From NCBI GenBank assembly GCA_902470925.1, contig CABRIF010000064.1, positions 1 through 13,821 of the forward strand: DNA of 13,821 nt, in the 5' to 3' direction. Origin of the DNA: an uncultured Collinsella sp. (GTDB lineage Bacteria; Actinomycetota; Coriobacteriia; Coriobacteriales; Coriobacteriaceae). This document shows positions 1-6,234 of the stretch, piece by piece. Position numbers and translations under genes: made by a program. The first letter of the stretch is position 1, and the number at the start of each line of letters is the position of its first letter. The notes beneath the pieces were generated by a model that was not told the DNA's origin, ran no database searches, and was given only the letters and a program-made list of their open reading frames with translations.

Positions 1-46
1 TACACAAGGAGTATCGTCGGCAGCGTCAGATGTGTATAAGAGACAG
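1..46 (+). other. Illumina Nextera adapter remnant (non-genomic)
   Basis: Positions 14-46 match the 33-base Nextera Read 1 transposon-end adapter (TCGTCGGCAGCGTC followed by the 19-base Tn5 mosaic end AGATGTGTATAAGAGACAG). Positions 6-13, AAGGAGTA, match the standard Nextera i5 index known as S507/N507. Positions 1-5, TACAC, are the last bases of the P5 primer. The order primer-index-adapter-mosaic end is exactly that of a finished library molecule, so this is untrimmed sequencing adapter at a contig end. Any reading frame running through it is artificial. Confidence 0.97.
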
Positions 47-280
47 GTTGGTCACCATCCCAGCGGGGCGCCGGCGGCCTCGTAGCGGACGTCGGCCCTG
101 AAGCCCCCGAGGGAGGCGGCGGGGTGAGGCGCGCATGACGGTTGCGGGGTGAGGCGCGCATGACGGCTGCGAGGTGCGTAGGCCGGCTGCGGGGCGCGGT
201 CGGTGCGCGCGTGCCGCCGACGTGCCGGGTGCCTGCCGCCGCGGCGATAGACGGCGTTGGCTGCCGCTGCCGCTCATCCG
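47..280. other. Contig-edge region with no recognisable gene
   Basis: This GC-rich stretch lies between the adapter and the first promoter. Short frames open from the contig edge (for example one stopping at the TGA at 136-138) could be the last codons of a gene cut by the contig end. They are low in complexity and show no recognisable motif. Apart from the tandem repeat at 121-170 I see nothing definable. Confidence 0.5.
121..170. repeat. Tandem duplication of a 25-bp unit
   Basis: Two adjacent 25-bp units (121-145 and 146-170) begin GGGGTGAGGCGCGCATGACG and differ at one base (GTTGC against GCTGC at their ends). The sequence after 170 (GAGGTGCGTA...) looks like a decayed third copy. It lies in non-coding DNA and no function is evident. 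Confidence 0.8.
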
Positions 281-281
281 T

Positions 282-311
282 TGGACAGCTGCGGCCCTCT
301 CCCACTAGACT
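282..311 (+). promoter_or_regulatory. Promoter of the membrane protein-rsmJ unit
   Basis: A -35-like TGGACA (282-287, five of six consensus bases) lies 18 bp from a -10-like TAGACT (306-311). The -10 is followed by GA, as in the other TAGACTGA boxes of this window. Expected transcription start is near 318, giving a leader of about 40 nt before the GGAGG and ATG at 356. Confidence 0.6.
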
Positions 312-355
312 GAAAGCCGCGTGCGCATGCACGCGCGAGACGAATGGAGGCGGCA

Positions 356-1489
356 ATGGGTCGCATGCAGGATACCTATGAACATGGTGGCAGCCGCGAG
401 GATGCCCGCCGACGCCCGGCGGAGCAGGAAGGCGCGCTGAGCGGGACCGCTCCGGCGATGACGGGCTCGGAGGCGGGCGGGTCCTGCGCCCGTGCAACGG
501 ACGACGTGCCGCACGATGCGCCCGCGGCGGCAACCACCGTCGCCCAGGCGCCGTCGCCTTTGGCTGCCGCGGTACCGGCTGCCGTGGCGCCCACACAGGC
601 CGCGGTGCTCGAGCCCGCGCCCGAGGCCCCCGGCCTCATGGACCTGCTCGCGCGCCATCGCATCGTGACGGCGGTGGTCCTGCTCGTGCTCGCGGTCATC
701 TCGGCTTGGCCGCTGCGCGCCACGTTCTCCGATCCTGGAACCTACGCCCCCATCATCCAGACCCTGGACGAGAAGAAGGGCACGGTACTGGCGCTGTCCG
801 CGGCCTCGGCGGGACTGTCGGCGGGCATCTCCGCCATCCCGGGCGACGCCGGGACGCCGGTGGCCGAAAAGCTCATGGACCTCAGCGCCGATTTCATGAT
901 CGTGCTCGCGGCGATCTATCTGGAAACGTATCTGCTCACGATGTTCGGGTTCACCTCGTTTGCCCTGCTGTTCCCAGCCGCCTTCCTGCTCATGGCGCTC
1001 GCGGTGGGCACGTGGGGCCGCCTGCGGTCGAGCGCCGCCCTGGTGCGCCTGGCCGGCAAGGCCCTGCTGTTTGGGATCGTGCTGGTGGTGGCGGTGCCGG
1101 TGAGCGTGATGGTGACCCAGGCGATCGAGGACACCTACCAAACCTCCGTGAACGCTACGATCGAGGCGGCCGAGAAGGCTGCCGACGGGGTTTCGGATGC
1201 CGCGGACGCTGCGGAGGAGGAAAGCGACGACGGCGGGCTGTGGGGCTTTATCCAGAGCTTGCCCGAAAAGGTGACGAATGGCGTCACCAGCGCGCTCGAC
1301 GGCGCGAAGAACATGGTGAACGATTTCATCGAGGCGCTCGCCGTCCTCATCGTGACTTCGTGCGTGATTCCGCTGCTCGTGCTGGTGCTGCTGTTCTGGG
1401 CGGCAAAGCTGGTGCTCGGCGTCAACGTCGAGGCGCCCATGCGCGCCCTGCGCCCGCGCTCGCTTGCGGGCAAGAAGCGCCGGTCATGA
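356..1489 (+). CDS. Uncharacterised multi-pass membrane protein
   Basis: Function not recognised. The 377-residue protein starts with about 95 residues rich in Ala, Pro, Glu and Arg that look disordered. Likely membrane segments follow at residues 103-120, 180-198, 200-222, 236-255 and 325-350. Between the last two is a polar, acidic, possibly helical stretch (about 262-300, with EAAEKAADG and AAEEESDDGG). The C-terminus is strongly basic (RPRSLAGKKRRS), which by the positive-inside rule suggests it is cytoplasmic; an odd segment count then means one assignment may be wrong. I chose the ATG at 356 because GGAGG (346-350) sits 5 nt before it; an ATG at 344 lies upstream of that site and has none of its own. 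It is followed closely by rsmJ, so the two are probably co-transcribed, though no functional link is obvious. Confidence 0.8.
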   Translation: MGRMQDTYEHGGSREDARRRPAEQEGALSGTAPAMTGSEAGGSCARATDDVPHDAPAAATTVAQAPSPLAAAVPAAVAPTQAAVLEPAPEAPGLMDLLARHRIVTAVVLLVLAVISAWPLRATFSDPGTYAPIIQTLDEKKGTVLALSAASAGLSAGISAIPGDAGTPVAEKLMDLSADFMIVLAAIYLETYLLTMFGFTSFALLFPAAFLLMALAVGTWGRLRSSAALVRLAGKALLFGIVLVVAVPVSVMVTQAIEDTYQTSVNATIEAAEKAADGVSDAADAAEEESDDGGLWGFIQSLPEKVTNGVTSALDGAKNMVNDFIEALAVLIVTSCVIPLLVLVLLFWAAKLVLGVNVEAPMRALRPRSLAGKKRRS

Positions 1490-1503
1490 GAGCGGAGGCA
1501 CAT

Positions 1504-2202
1504 ATGCCCTGCATGCCTGCGGGCGACATCGACCGTGCGCGCGAGGCCCTGGCGGCCTCGGGCAGCGCGCTCGAGCTGCGCCAGGATGTCGATGGGTTGG
1601 CGCTGGTGGGGGAGTCCTTGACGGTGCGCGGTGATTTCTGCCGCCTGCTGCCGCGCCTGCGCCCCGCTTCGCTGGCCCGCGAGCTGCTGGTCCGCGCGGC
1701 CCGCGTGCGCGGGGTCGAGCAGCCGAGCTGTGTGGATGCCACGGCCGGCCTGGGCGAGGACGCCCTGCTGCTCGCCGCCGCCGGCTTCACGGTGACCCTG
1801 ATCGAGCGCGACCCGGTGATCGCCGCCCTGCTGGCCGACACGCTGCGCCGTGCCCGGGAGGTTCCGCAGCTGGCGGAGGCCGTGGGCCGCATGCATGCGC
1901 TCGAAGGGGATAGCGTGGCGTATCTGCACGAGATGCAGACCTCGCCCGACGTGGTCTTTCTCGACCCGATGTTTCCGGCGCGCAGCAAAAGCGCGGCGGT
2001 GAAGAAGAAGTTCCAGCTCATCCATCGGATTGAGCGGCCCTGCGAGGACGAGGGGGCGCTGGTGCGCGCGGCGCTTGCGGCGCGGCCGCGCAAGGTGGTT
2101 ATCAAGCGGCCCGTCAAGGGTCCGCAGCTGGCGGGCGTCAAGCCGAGCCATGTGATCGCGGGCAAGGCGGTGCGCTACGACTGCCTGGTCCCGCCTCGCT
2201 GA
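1504..2202 (+). CDS. rsmJ: 16S rRNA (guanine-1516-N2)-methyltransferase RsmJ
   Basis: RsmJ uses S-adenosylmethionine to methylate N2 of G1516 in helix 45 of 16S rRNA. This 232-residue protein carries the family's signature motifs in order. DATAGLGEDALLLAAAGF (residues 78-95) is the SAM-binding motif I. ERDPVIAALL (from 101) follows the second strand. FLDPMFPARSKSAAVKKK (from 152) contains the catalytic DPMFP block at 154-158. KRPVKGPQL (from 201) lies near the end. E. coli RsmJ has about 250 residues. The start at 1504 is preferred because GGAGG (1494-1498) lies 5 nt upstream, the same spacing as in the preceding gene. An in-frame ATG at 1486 overlaps the previous stop as ATGA and cannot be excluded; it would add six residues. 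Translational coupling to the membrane protein is likely either way. Confidence 0.93.
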   Translation: MPCMPAGDIDRAREALAASGSALELRQDVDGLALVGESLTVRGDFCRLLPRLRPASLARELLVRAARVRGVEQPSCVDATAGLGEDALLLAAAGFTVTLIERDPVIAALLADTLRRAREVPQLAEAVGRMHALEGDSVAYLHEMQTSPDVVFLDPMFPARSKSAAVKKKFQLIHRIERPCEDEGALVRAALAARPRKVVIKRPVKGPQLAGVKPSHVIAGKAVRYDCLVPPR

Positions 2203-2226
2203 GCGTTTCTGCTCGGAAGCGGGCTC

Positions 2227-2301
2227 GCACGGCGGTCTCGGCCGGTTCGGCCGTGCGTCGTTCGGGCTCTGGTGCTGCGGCGTCCCGGCCGTTTGGGACG
2301 C
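2227..2301 (+). terminator. Two hairpins after rsmJ, possible termination region
   Basis: Inverted arms GCACGGC (2227-2233) and GCCGTGC (2250-2256) form a 7-bp stem. GCGTCCC (2280-2286) and GGGACGC (2295-2301) form a second perfect 7-bp stem with an 8-nt loop. Neither is followed by a run of T, so these are not classical intrinsic terminators. They lie between the stop of rsmJ and the next promoter, where termination is expected. Confidence 0.35.
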
Positions 2302-2388
2302 GGTGCCGGCTCGATGCGGCCTGCCGCGGGCCGTGCCGCATGTGGGATACGTGCCGCCACCGTGGCTGGCATCGATGGCATCCGGCAG

Positions 2389-2417
2389 CGTTTTGTGTCC
2401 GCCGCGCGCGGTACAAT
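2389..2417 (+). promoter_or_regulatory. Promoter of the patatin-lysR operon
   Basis: TACAAT (2412-2417) matches five of six -10 consensus bases and stands out in GC-rich DNA. The best upstream partner with a 17-bp gap is CGTTTT (2389-2394), a weak -35. Predicted transcription start is near 2424, about 57 nt before the start codon at 2481. Confidence 0.45.
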
Positions 2418-2480
2418 GGCCGGCACGCATGAGAGGGCCCGGGCAAGCGACGGGCCGCGGCGCGAAAGGGGCGAGCTGGC

Positions 2481-3551
2481 GTGACGATGGGACTGGTGCT
2501 TGAGGGTGGCGGCATGCGCGGGCTGTTCACTGCCGGCGTGCTCGATGTGCTCATGGAGCGCGGTATCGAGCCTGCTCACACGGTTGGCGTCTCGGCGGGT
2601 GCGGCCTTCGGCTGCAACGTCAAGTCGCGGCAGCAGGGCCGTGCCATCCGCTATAACAAGCGCTTCTGCGCCGATGCGCGCTATGCGGGCTGGGGCAACC
2701 TGCTGCGCACGGGCGATCTGTACAGCGTCGAGTTCGCCTACCGCACCGTGCCCCTCGAGCTCGACCCCTTCGACACCAAGGCCTTTCGGGAGAACCCCGC
2801 GCGCTTCACCGTGGTGGCCACCGACATCGACACGGGCGAGGCCGTCTACCGCGACGTGCGCCGCGGGGATGTTGAGGACCTCGACTGGATTCGCGCGTCC
2901 GCCTCGATTCCGCTGCTAGCCCGGCCCGTCGAGCTGGCTGGCCGCAAGCTGCTGGACGGCGGCATCGCCGACTCGATCCCCGTGCGCTGGATGCTTGGGC
3001 AGGGGTACCGCCGGACCGTGGTGGTGCTTACCCAGCCGCGCGGCTACCGCAAGGAGCCGAACCGCCTCATGCCGCTGCTGCGCGCGGGTCTGCACCGCTA
3101 CCCGAAGCTGCTGGCGCGCCTGGCCGACCGCCATCTGCGCTACAACGAGACCCTGGACGCCATCGAGCGGCTCGAGCGTGAGGGGCGGATTTTCGTGGTG
3201 CGCCCGAGCGAGACGGTGGCGGCACCGGTGATGGTTCGCGATCCGGAGGTGCTGGAGCGCATTTACCAGGTGGGCCGTCGTGATGCGGCGGCGCAGATCG
3301 CGGCCCTCGAGGCGTATCTGGGCCCTGCGGGGGCGGACGAGCCCTCCGTGACGGAGCGGCCTGTCGCCGCGTCCGCCGTGGGGGAGCGTCCTGTCGCCGG
3401 ACGCGTGGCGTCGGAGCGGCCTGTCGCCGCGCCCGCCGTGGAGGAGCGTCCTGTCGCCGCGCCCGCACCCTCCTCGCCTGCGGTCCCCGCCACCGCGCCC
3501 GCATCCTCCTCGCCTGCGGTCCCCGCCGCCCCGAAGGAGGTGCGCGCATGA
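2481..3551 (+). CDS. Patatin-like phospholipase (YjjU/YlbK type)
   Basis: A 356-residue serine lipid acyl hydrolase of the patatin family. The oxyanion-hole loop GGGMRG is at residues 9-14, the nucleophile is Ser38 in GVSAG (36-40), and the catalytic Asp159 is in DGGIADSIP. Together they form the Ser-Asp dyad of patatins. Sequence around the motifs (MRGLFTAGVLDVL, ATDIDTGEAVY, ASASIPLLARPVEL) resembles the YjjU-type cytoplasmic patatins, and I see no signal peptide. Substrate is unknown; phospholipid or acylglycerol is the family default. I take the GTG at 2481 because AGGGG (2467-2471) lies 9 nt upstream; ATG at 2487 is the alternative. The catalytic domain ends near residue 285. The rest is a Pro/Ala-rich tail including four decapeptide repeats, unusual for this family. 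The stop overlaps the lysR start (ATGA), so the two genes are co-translated. Confidence 0.9.
   Translation: MTMGLVLEGGGMRGLFTAGVLDVLMERGIEPAHTVGVSAGAAFGCNVKSRQQGRAIRYNKRFCADARYAGWGNLLRTGDLYSVEFAYRTVPLELDPFDTKAFRENPARFTVVATDIDTGEAVYRDVRRGDVEDLDWIRASASIPLLARPVELAGRKLLDGGIADSIPVRWMLGQGYRRTVVVLTQPRGYRKEPNRLMPLLRAGLHRYPKLLARLADRHLRYNETLDAIERLEREGRIFVVRPSETVAAPVMVRDPEVLERIYQVGRRDAAAQIAALEAYLGPAGADEPSVTERPVAASAVGERPVAGRVASERPVAAPAVEERPVAAPAPSSPAVPATAPASSSPAVPAAPKEVRA
3354..3473 (+). repeat. Four 30-bp tandem repeats in the patatin tail
   Basis: Units begin at 3354, 3384, 3414 and 3444, each starting GAGCG[G/T]CCTGTCGCCG. They encode the decapeptides ERPVAASAVG, ERPVAGRVAS, ERPVAAPAVE and ERPVAAPAPS (residues 292-331). 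Directly after, a 36-bp period begins: TCCTCGCCTGCGGTCCCCGC occurs at 3471 and again at 3507, encoding SSPAVPA twice. These repeats are prone to slippage in units that keep the frame, so tail length may vary between strains. Confidence 0.9.
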
Positions 3552-4453
3552 AGCTCCAGCAGTTGCGGTACGCGGTGGCCATCGCCGAATGCGGCAGCAT
3601 CAGCGAGGCCGCGCGCCGCCTGTTCGTCTCCCAGCCGAGCGTCACCGCCAGCCTGCATGAGCTGGAGCGCGAGATGGGCATCGAGATCTTCGAGCGCGGC
3701 GGTCGCGGGGTGAGCCTCACCGAGGACGGCGAGACCTTCCTGGGCTACGCGCGCCAGGTGCTCGAGCAGGCCGACCTGCTCGAGAGCCGCTACAAGGGCC
3801 CCTCGCAGGAGCGCGCGCCGCGCTTTGCGGTGTCCTGCCAGCACTATTCGTTCGCGGTCGACGCTTTCGTGGACACCATCCGCGCGTTCGACGCGCCGCG
3901 CTACGATTTCACCCTGCGCGAGGAGGAGACGCACCAGATCATCGAGGATGTGGCCCGTGCTCGCAGCGAGCTGGGCGTGCTGTATCTGAGCGCCCGCAAC
4001 CGCGAGGTGATCTGCAAGCTGCTGCGGGCGAGCAACCTCACCTTCACGGCGCTGTTCCGGGCGGACCCGCACGTGTTTCTGTGCGCCTCCCATCCCCTGG
4101 CCGCCCGCGAGCGCGTCACCCTGGACGACCTGGAGGGCTATCCGTACCTGTCCTACGAGCAAGGGGCGTTCAACTCCTTCTACTTCTCTGAAGAGATCCT
4201 CTCCACGCTCGACCGCAGCAAGAACATCCGGGTGCGCGACCGCGCGACCCTGTTCAACCTGCTGATCGGCTTGGACGGCTACACGGTGTGCTCGGGCGTG
4301 ATCTCGCACGAGTTGAACGGGGAGAACATCATCGCCCGCCCGCTGGAGGTCGACGAGTACATGGAGATCGGCTTCATCCGCCGGCGTGAGGGCCATCTGT
4401 CGCGCTACGGCGAAGTCTACGTGGAGGCCCTGCGCCGCTACACCGCCGCGTGA
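3548..4453 (+). CDS. LysR-family transcriptional regulator
   Basis: A 301-residue protein of standard LysR length. The N-terminal winged helix-turn-helix spans residues 1-60 (MKLQQLRYAVAIAECGSISE, then AARRLFVSQPSVTASLHELE as the helix-turn-helix, then FERGGRGVSLTEDG). A linker helix and the periplasmic-binding-protein-like effector domain run from about 90 to the end. The ligand cannot be read from sequence. AAGGAGG (3534-3540) is 7 nt from the ATG, and the start overlaps the patatin stop by 4 bp (ATGA). LysR regulators are usually divergent from their targets. Here it is in an operon with the phospholipase, so it may control its own operon and genes elsewhere. No repeated T-N11-A site is obvious near the 2412 promoter. 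Confidence 0.93.
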   Translation: MKLQQLRYAVAIAECGSISEAARRLFVSQPSVTASLHELEREMGIEIFERGGRGVSLTEDGETFLGYARQVLEQADLLESRYKGPSQERAPRFAVSCQHYSFAVDAFVDTIRAFDAPRYDFTLREEETHQIIEDVARARSELGVLYLSARNREVICKLLRASNLTFTALFRADPHVFLCASHPLAARERVTLDDLEGYPYLSYEQGAFNSFYFSEEILSTLDRSKNIRVRDRATLFNLLIGLDGYTVCSGVISHELNGENIIARPLEVDEYMEIGFIRRREGHLSRYGEVYVEALRRYTAA

Positions 4454-4463
4454 CGTGCAGTTT

Positions 4464-4482
4464 GGGGACGGGGTCGATTCGT
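4464..4482 (+). repeat. Dispersed 19-bp repeat, inverted copy
   Basis: GGGGACGGGGTCGATTCGT is the reverse complement of the consensus ACGAAACGACCCCGTCCCC with one mismatch. It is the only copy in this orientation. With the copy at 4664-4682 it forms an inverted pair (TTTG[G/A]GGACGGGGTCG[A/T]TTCGTT[T/C]G, 22 of 25 bases) bracketing 4461-4685. Confidence 0.85.
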
Positions 4483-4663
4483 TTGTTTGCGTCGGGACTG
4501 CGAGCGTTTTCTTGTGCCTACACCGCATAGTCCGGCGCGCGCCGGTGTTCGTCGGACGTGAGCTGGCCGAGCGCCTTCGACACCCTGCCCTACGACGGCG
4601 TGCCTGCATAGGCTGATGAGAGCGGGACCCACCCGCGGCGCTGCGATGGATGCTGTCGATCGA

Positions 4664-4746
4664 ACGAAACGACCCCGTCCTCAAAGCGAAAACGAAACGG
4701 CCCCGTCCCCAGAATGAAGAATGAAAAACGAAACGGCCCCGTCTCC
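4664..4746 (-). repeat. Dispersed 19-bp repeat, cluster of three copies
   Basis: Copies lie at 4664-4682 (ACGAAACGACCCCGTCCTC), 4692-4710 (ACGAAACGGCCCCGTCCCC) and 4728-4746 (ACGAAACGGCCCCGTCTCC). Successive copies start 28 and 36 bp apart and differ from the consensus at one or two bases. The gaps are AT-rich (for example AGAATGAAGAATGAAAA). Strand is given relative to the GGGGACGGGG form. Confidence 0.9.
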
Positions 4747-4807
4747 AGCGGTGCGCCCCCGGTGGCGGAGCGATGGCGGATGCGCTGCCCGGCTTTGCCC
4801 CGCTTGA

Positions 4808-4826
4808 ACGAAACGACCCCGTCCCC
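4808..4826 (-). repeat. Dispersed 19-bp repeat, consensus copy
   Basis: This is an exact ACGAAACGACCCCGTCCCC, identical over all 19 bases to the copies at 8343-8361 and 8389-8407, more than 3.5 kb away. Confidence 0.9.
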
Positions 4827-4910
4827 AAAGTGGAACTGGCCTGGAGGGTCCCGCTCCTCGTGTATTCCGCGTGCATACCGCTGTGCGCCCGGGTGCGCGT
4901 TGCGGGGTTC

Positions 4911-4930
4911 GCATAGACTGATGGGCGCGG
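4911..4930 (+). promoter_or_regulatory. Likely -10 region for the RGG-tail gene
   Basis: TAGACT at 4914-4919, followed by GATG, matches the -10 type seen at 306 and 8552. No convincing -35 lies 16-19 bp upstream, so activator dependence or a wrong call is possible. A start near 4926 would give a leader of about 130 nt containing the four hairpins. Confidence 0.4.
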
Positions 4931-4963
4931 TATTCGAGGCTCAGATGGAGCGTGCCGCATGAT

Positions 4964-5041
4964 GCGCCGGAAGGCGCGGACGAGACGCCGGGATGGCGTC
5001 GGGTGCCGAAGGCATGGCACCGAGGAGGCGCCGAGGGGCGC
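4964..5041 (+). promoter_or_regulatory. Structured 5' leader: four consecutive perfect hairpins
   Basis: Four non-overlapping perfect stems follow each other: GCGCC/GGCGC (4964-4977, loop GGAA, a GNRA tetraloop), GACGCC/GGCGTC (4984-5000, loop GGGAT), GGTGCC/GGCACC (5002-5021, loop GAAGGCAT) and GCGCC/GGCGC (5028-5041, loop GAGG). The last ends 4 nt before the GGAGG of the next gene (5046-5050). Every loop is purine-rich. This fits a cis-regulatory RNA leader or protein-binding leader. I do not recognise it as a known riboswitch or ribosomal leader. Confidence 0.55.
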
Positions 5042-5056
5042 AGAAGGAGGACAGGT

Positions 5057-6157
5057 ATGTCCGAGTACATGGAAAACGACGAGAACATGGTGAACGAGGA
5101 CGCGGTGGCCGTCGAGGCCGAGGCGTCTGTCGAGGACGAGGCCGTCGTCGACGCTGAGGCTTCCGAGGAGGTTGCCGAGGCTGCTGAGGACGTTGCGGCC
5201 GAGGATGACGCTGCCGAGGACGAGGTTGCCGAGGAGCAGCCGGTCGACATCGACGAGCAGCTGTTCGACAAGGTGCAGCGCGCGGCCCGTCTGCTGCGCA
5301 ACCGCAAGGCCGCTATGGCCAAGGAGGCCGAGGCCGACCAGGCGCGCATGAACGACCTGCTGCGCGCGCTCAAGCTGCTCGACCTCAAGTCCCAGATGGA
5401 GCAGAAGGAGATGGCCGACCTGCTCGGCATGCGCCTGCGCGAGCTCGACGCCCTGCTGCACCAGGCCGAGGAGGCAGGCGTGGTGACGCGCGTCAAGCCC
5501 GAGGAGGAGGACATGCGCCTTGTGCTCGTGTCGGCCAACGAGGACGCCGAGGCGCTCGCCATCGCGATGGGCTCCAAGCGCAAGAAGCTCGTGGCCCAGC
5601 TGTCCGCGGTGGATGCCGAGGACATCGTAGCGCTCATGGACAAGATCATTGACCCGCTGACCGAGCTGGGTCTGGATAACGACGATCGCGGCGGCTTCGG
5701 CGGCCGCGACGACCGTGGCGGCCGTGGTGACCGTGGCGGCTTCGGCGGCCGCGGTGGCGATCGCGGTGGCCGCGGCGGCTTCGGTGGCGGTCGCGGCGGT
5801 GACCGTGGGGGTCGCGGTGGCTTCGGCGGCCGTGATGATCGCGGTGGCCGTGGCGGTTTCGGCGGCGGCCGTGGTGGCGATCGTGGTGGCTTCGGCGGCC
5901 GCGACGACCGCGGCGGGCGCGGCGGCTTCGGCGATCGCGGTGGCCGCGGCGGTTTCGGCGGGCGTGACGACCGCGGTGGCCGTGGCGGCTTCGGCGGCCG
6001 TGACGACCGCGGCGGCCGTGGCTACGGTGACCGTGGCGGGCGCGGCGGGTTCGGCGATCGCGGTGGCCGTGGCGGCTTCGGCGGCCGTGACGACCGTGGC
6101 AGCCGCGGCGGGTATGGCGATCGCGGCGGGCGCGGCGGTTACGGCTCGCGCTACTAA
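5057..6157 (+). CDS. MarR-like winged-helix protein with RGG/FGGR-repeat tail
   Basis: A 366-residue protein of three parts. Residues 1-62 are highly acidic (runs of Glu, Asp and Ala). Residues 65-200 look like a MarR-type winged helix: LLRALKLLDLKSQMEQKEMA, then DLLGMRLRELDALLHQAEEA, then GVVTRVKPEEEDMRLVLVS, then a helical end. Residues 209-366 are almost only Gly, Arg, Asp, Phe and Tyr in units such as GGRDDRGGRGGFG and end GGYGSRY. Such tails are known from eukaryotic RNA-binding proteins and some bacterial DEAD-box helicases and cold-shock-type proteins, where they bind RNA. I infer a nucleic-acid-binding protein; the target and whether it is a transcription factor are unknown. GGAGG (5046-5050) 6 nt upstream fixes the ATG at 5057. 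It is a single-gene unit with a structured leader and its own terminator. Confidence 0.85.
   Translation: MSEYMENDENMVNEDAVAVEAEASVEDEAVVDAEASEEVAEAAEDVAAEDDAAEDEVAEEQPVDIDEQLFDKVQRAARLLRNRKAAMAKEAEADQARMNDLLRALKLLDLKSQMEQKEMADLLGMRLRELDALLHQAEEAGVVTRVKPEEEDMRLVLVSANEDAEALAIAMGSKRKKLVAQLSAVDAEDIVALMDKIIDPLTELGLDNDDRGGFGGRDDRGGRGDRGGFGGRGGDRGGRGGFGGGRGGDRGGRGGFGGRDDRGGRGGFGGGRGGDRGGFGGRDDRGGRGGFGDRGGRGGFGGRDDRGGRGGFGGRDDRGGRGYGDRGGRGGFGDRGGRGGFGGRDDRGSRGGYGDRGGRGGYGSRY
5678..6154 (+). repeat. GC-rich coding repeat (RGG tail)
   Basis: Imperfect short tandem repeats built from GGCGGC, GGCTTCGGCGGCCG and GACCGCGGTGGCCGT encode the RGG/FGGR tail. Synonymous differences between units (CGC/CGT, GGC/GGT) show they are not a recent expansion or assembly stutter. 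The amino-acid pattern is kept while third positions vary, which implies selection on the protein. Confidence 0.85.
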
Positions 6158-6234
6158 TCCCTTCCGCGCGCGAGCGCTGCAGGCTGCGTGAGGGCTTCAC
6201 GGCTCTACGTCCTGCGACGCGCTTCATATGCTGC

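Larger units (their letters stand above)
4454..4913. other. Intergenic region rich in dispersed repeats
   Basis: No gene is supported. The region holds five copies of the 19-bp repeat described separately, a perfect 14-bp palindrome CCGGCGCGCGCCGG (4532-4545), and GCATAGGCTGATGAGAGCGG (4606-4625), which matches a promoter-like element at 4911-4930 in 17 of 20 bases. The short frames crossing it, including a long antisense one, arise because the repeats contain few stop codons. No clear terminator for lysR was found. Confidence 0.6.

Noticed and set aside
26..277. Short antisense frame running into the adapter
   Set aside because: Its last residues (LSLIHI) are a translation of the Nextera mosaic end, so it is an artefact.
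706..1503. Long in-frame upstream extension of rsmJ
   Set aside because: It overlaps the membrane protein gene in another frame and adds about 260 residues that RsmJ does not have. The GGAGG before 1504 gives a family-length product.
4664..4826. CRISPR array made of the 19-bp repeats
   Set aside because: Spacing is irregular (28, 36 and 80 bp between starts), gaps are too short or AT-rich for spacers, and copies recur 3.5 kb away with no cas genes.
4952..5056. N-terminal extension of the RGG-tail protein from a GTG at 4952
   Set aside because: The stretch is better explained as the structured leader. GGAGG at 5046-5050 lies 6 nt before ATG 5057, and no ribosome binding site precedes 4952.
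3263..5461. Antisense open frame of 732 codons across patatin tail, lysR, intergenic repeats and the RGG-tail gene
   Set aside because: It is a by-product of GC-rich codon usage. It crosses three unrelated regions, has low-complexity composition without domains, and lies opposite well-supported genes.
5678..6154. CRISPR-like or satellite array
   Set aside because: Units are unequal, overlapping and coding. They preserve an RGG amino-acid pattern and there are no unique spacers.
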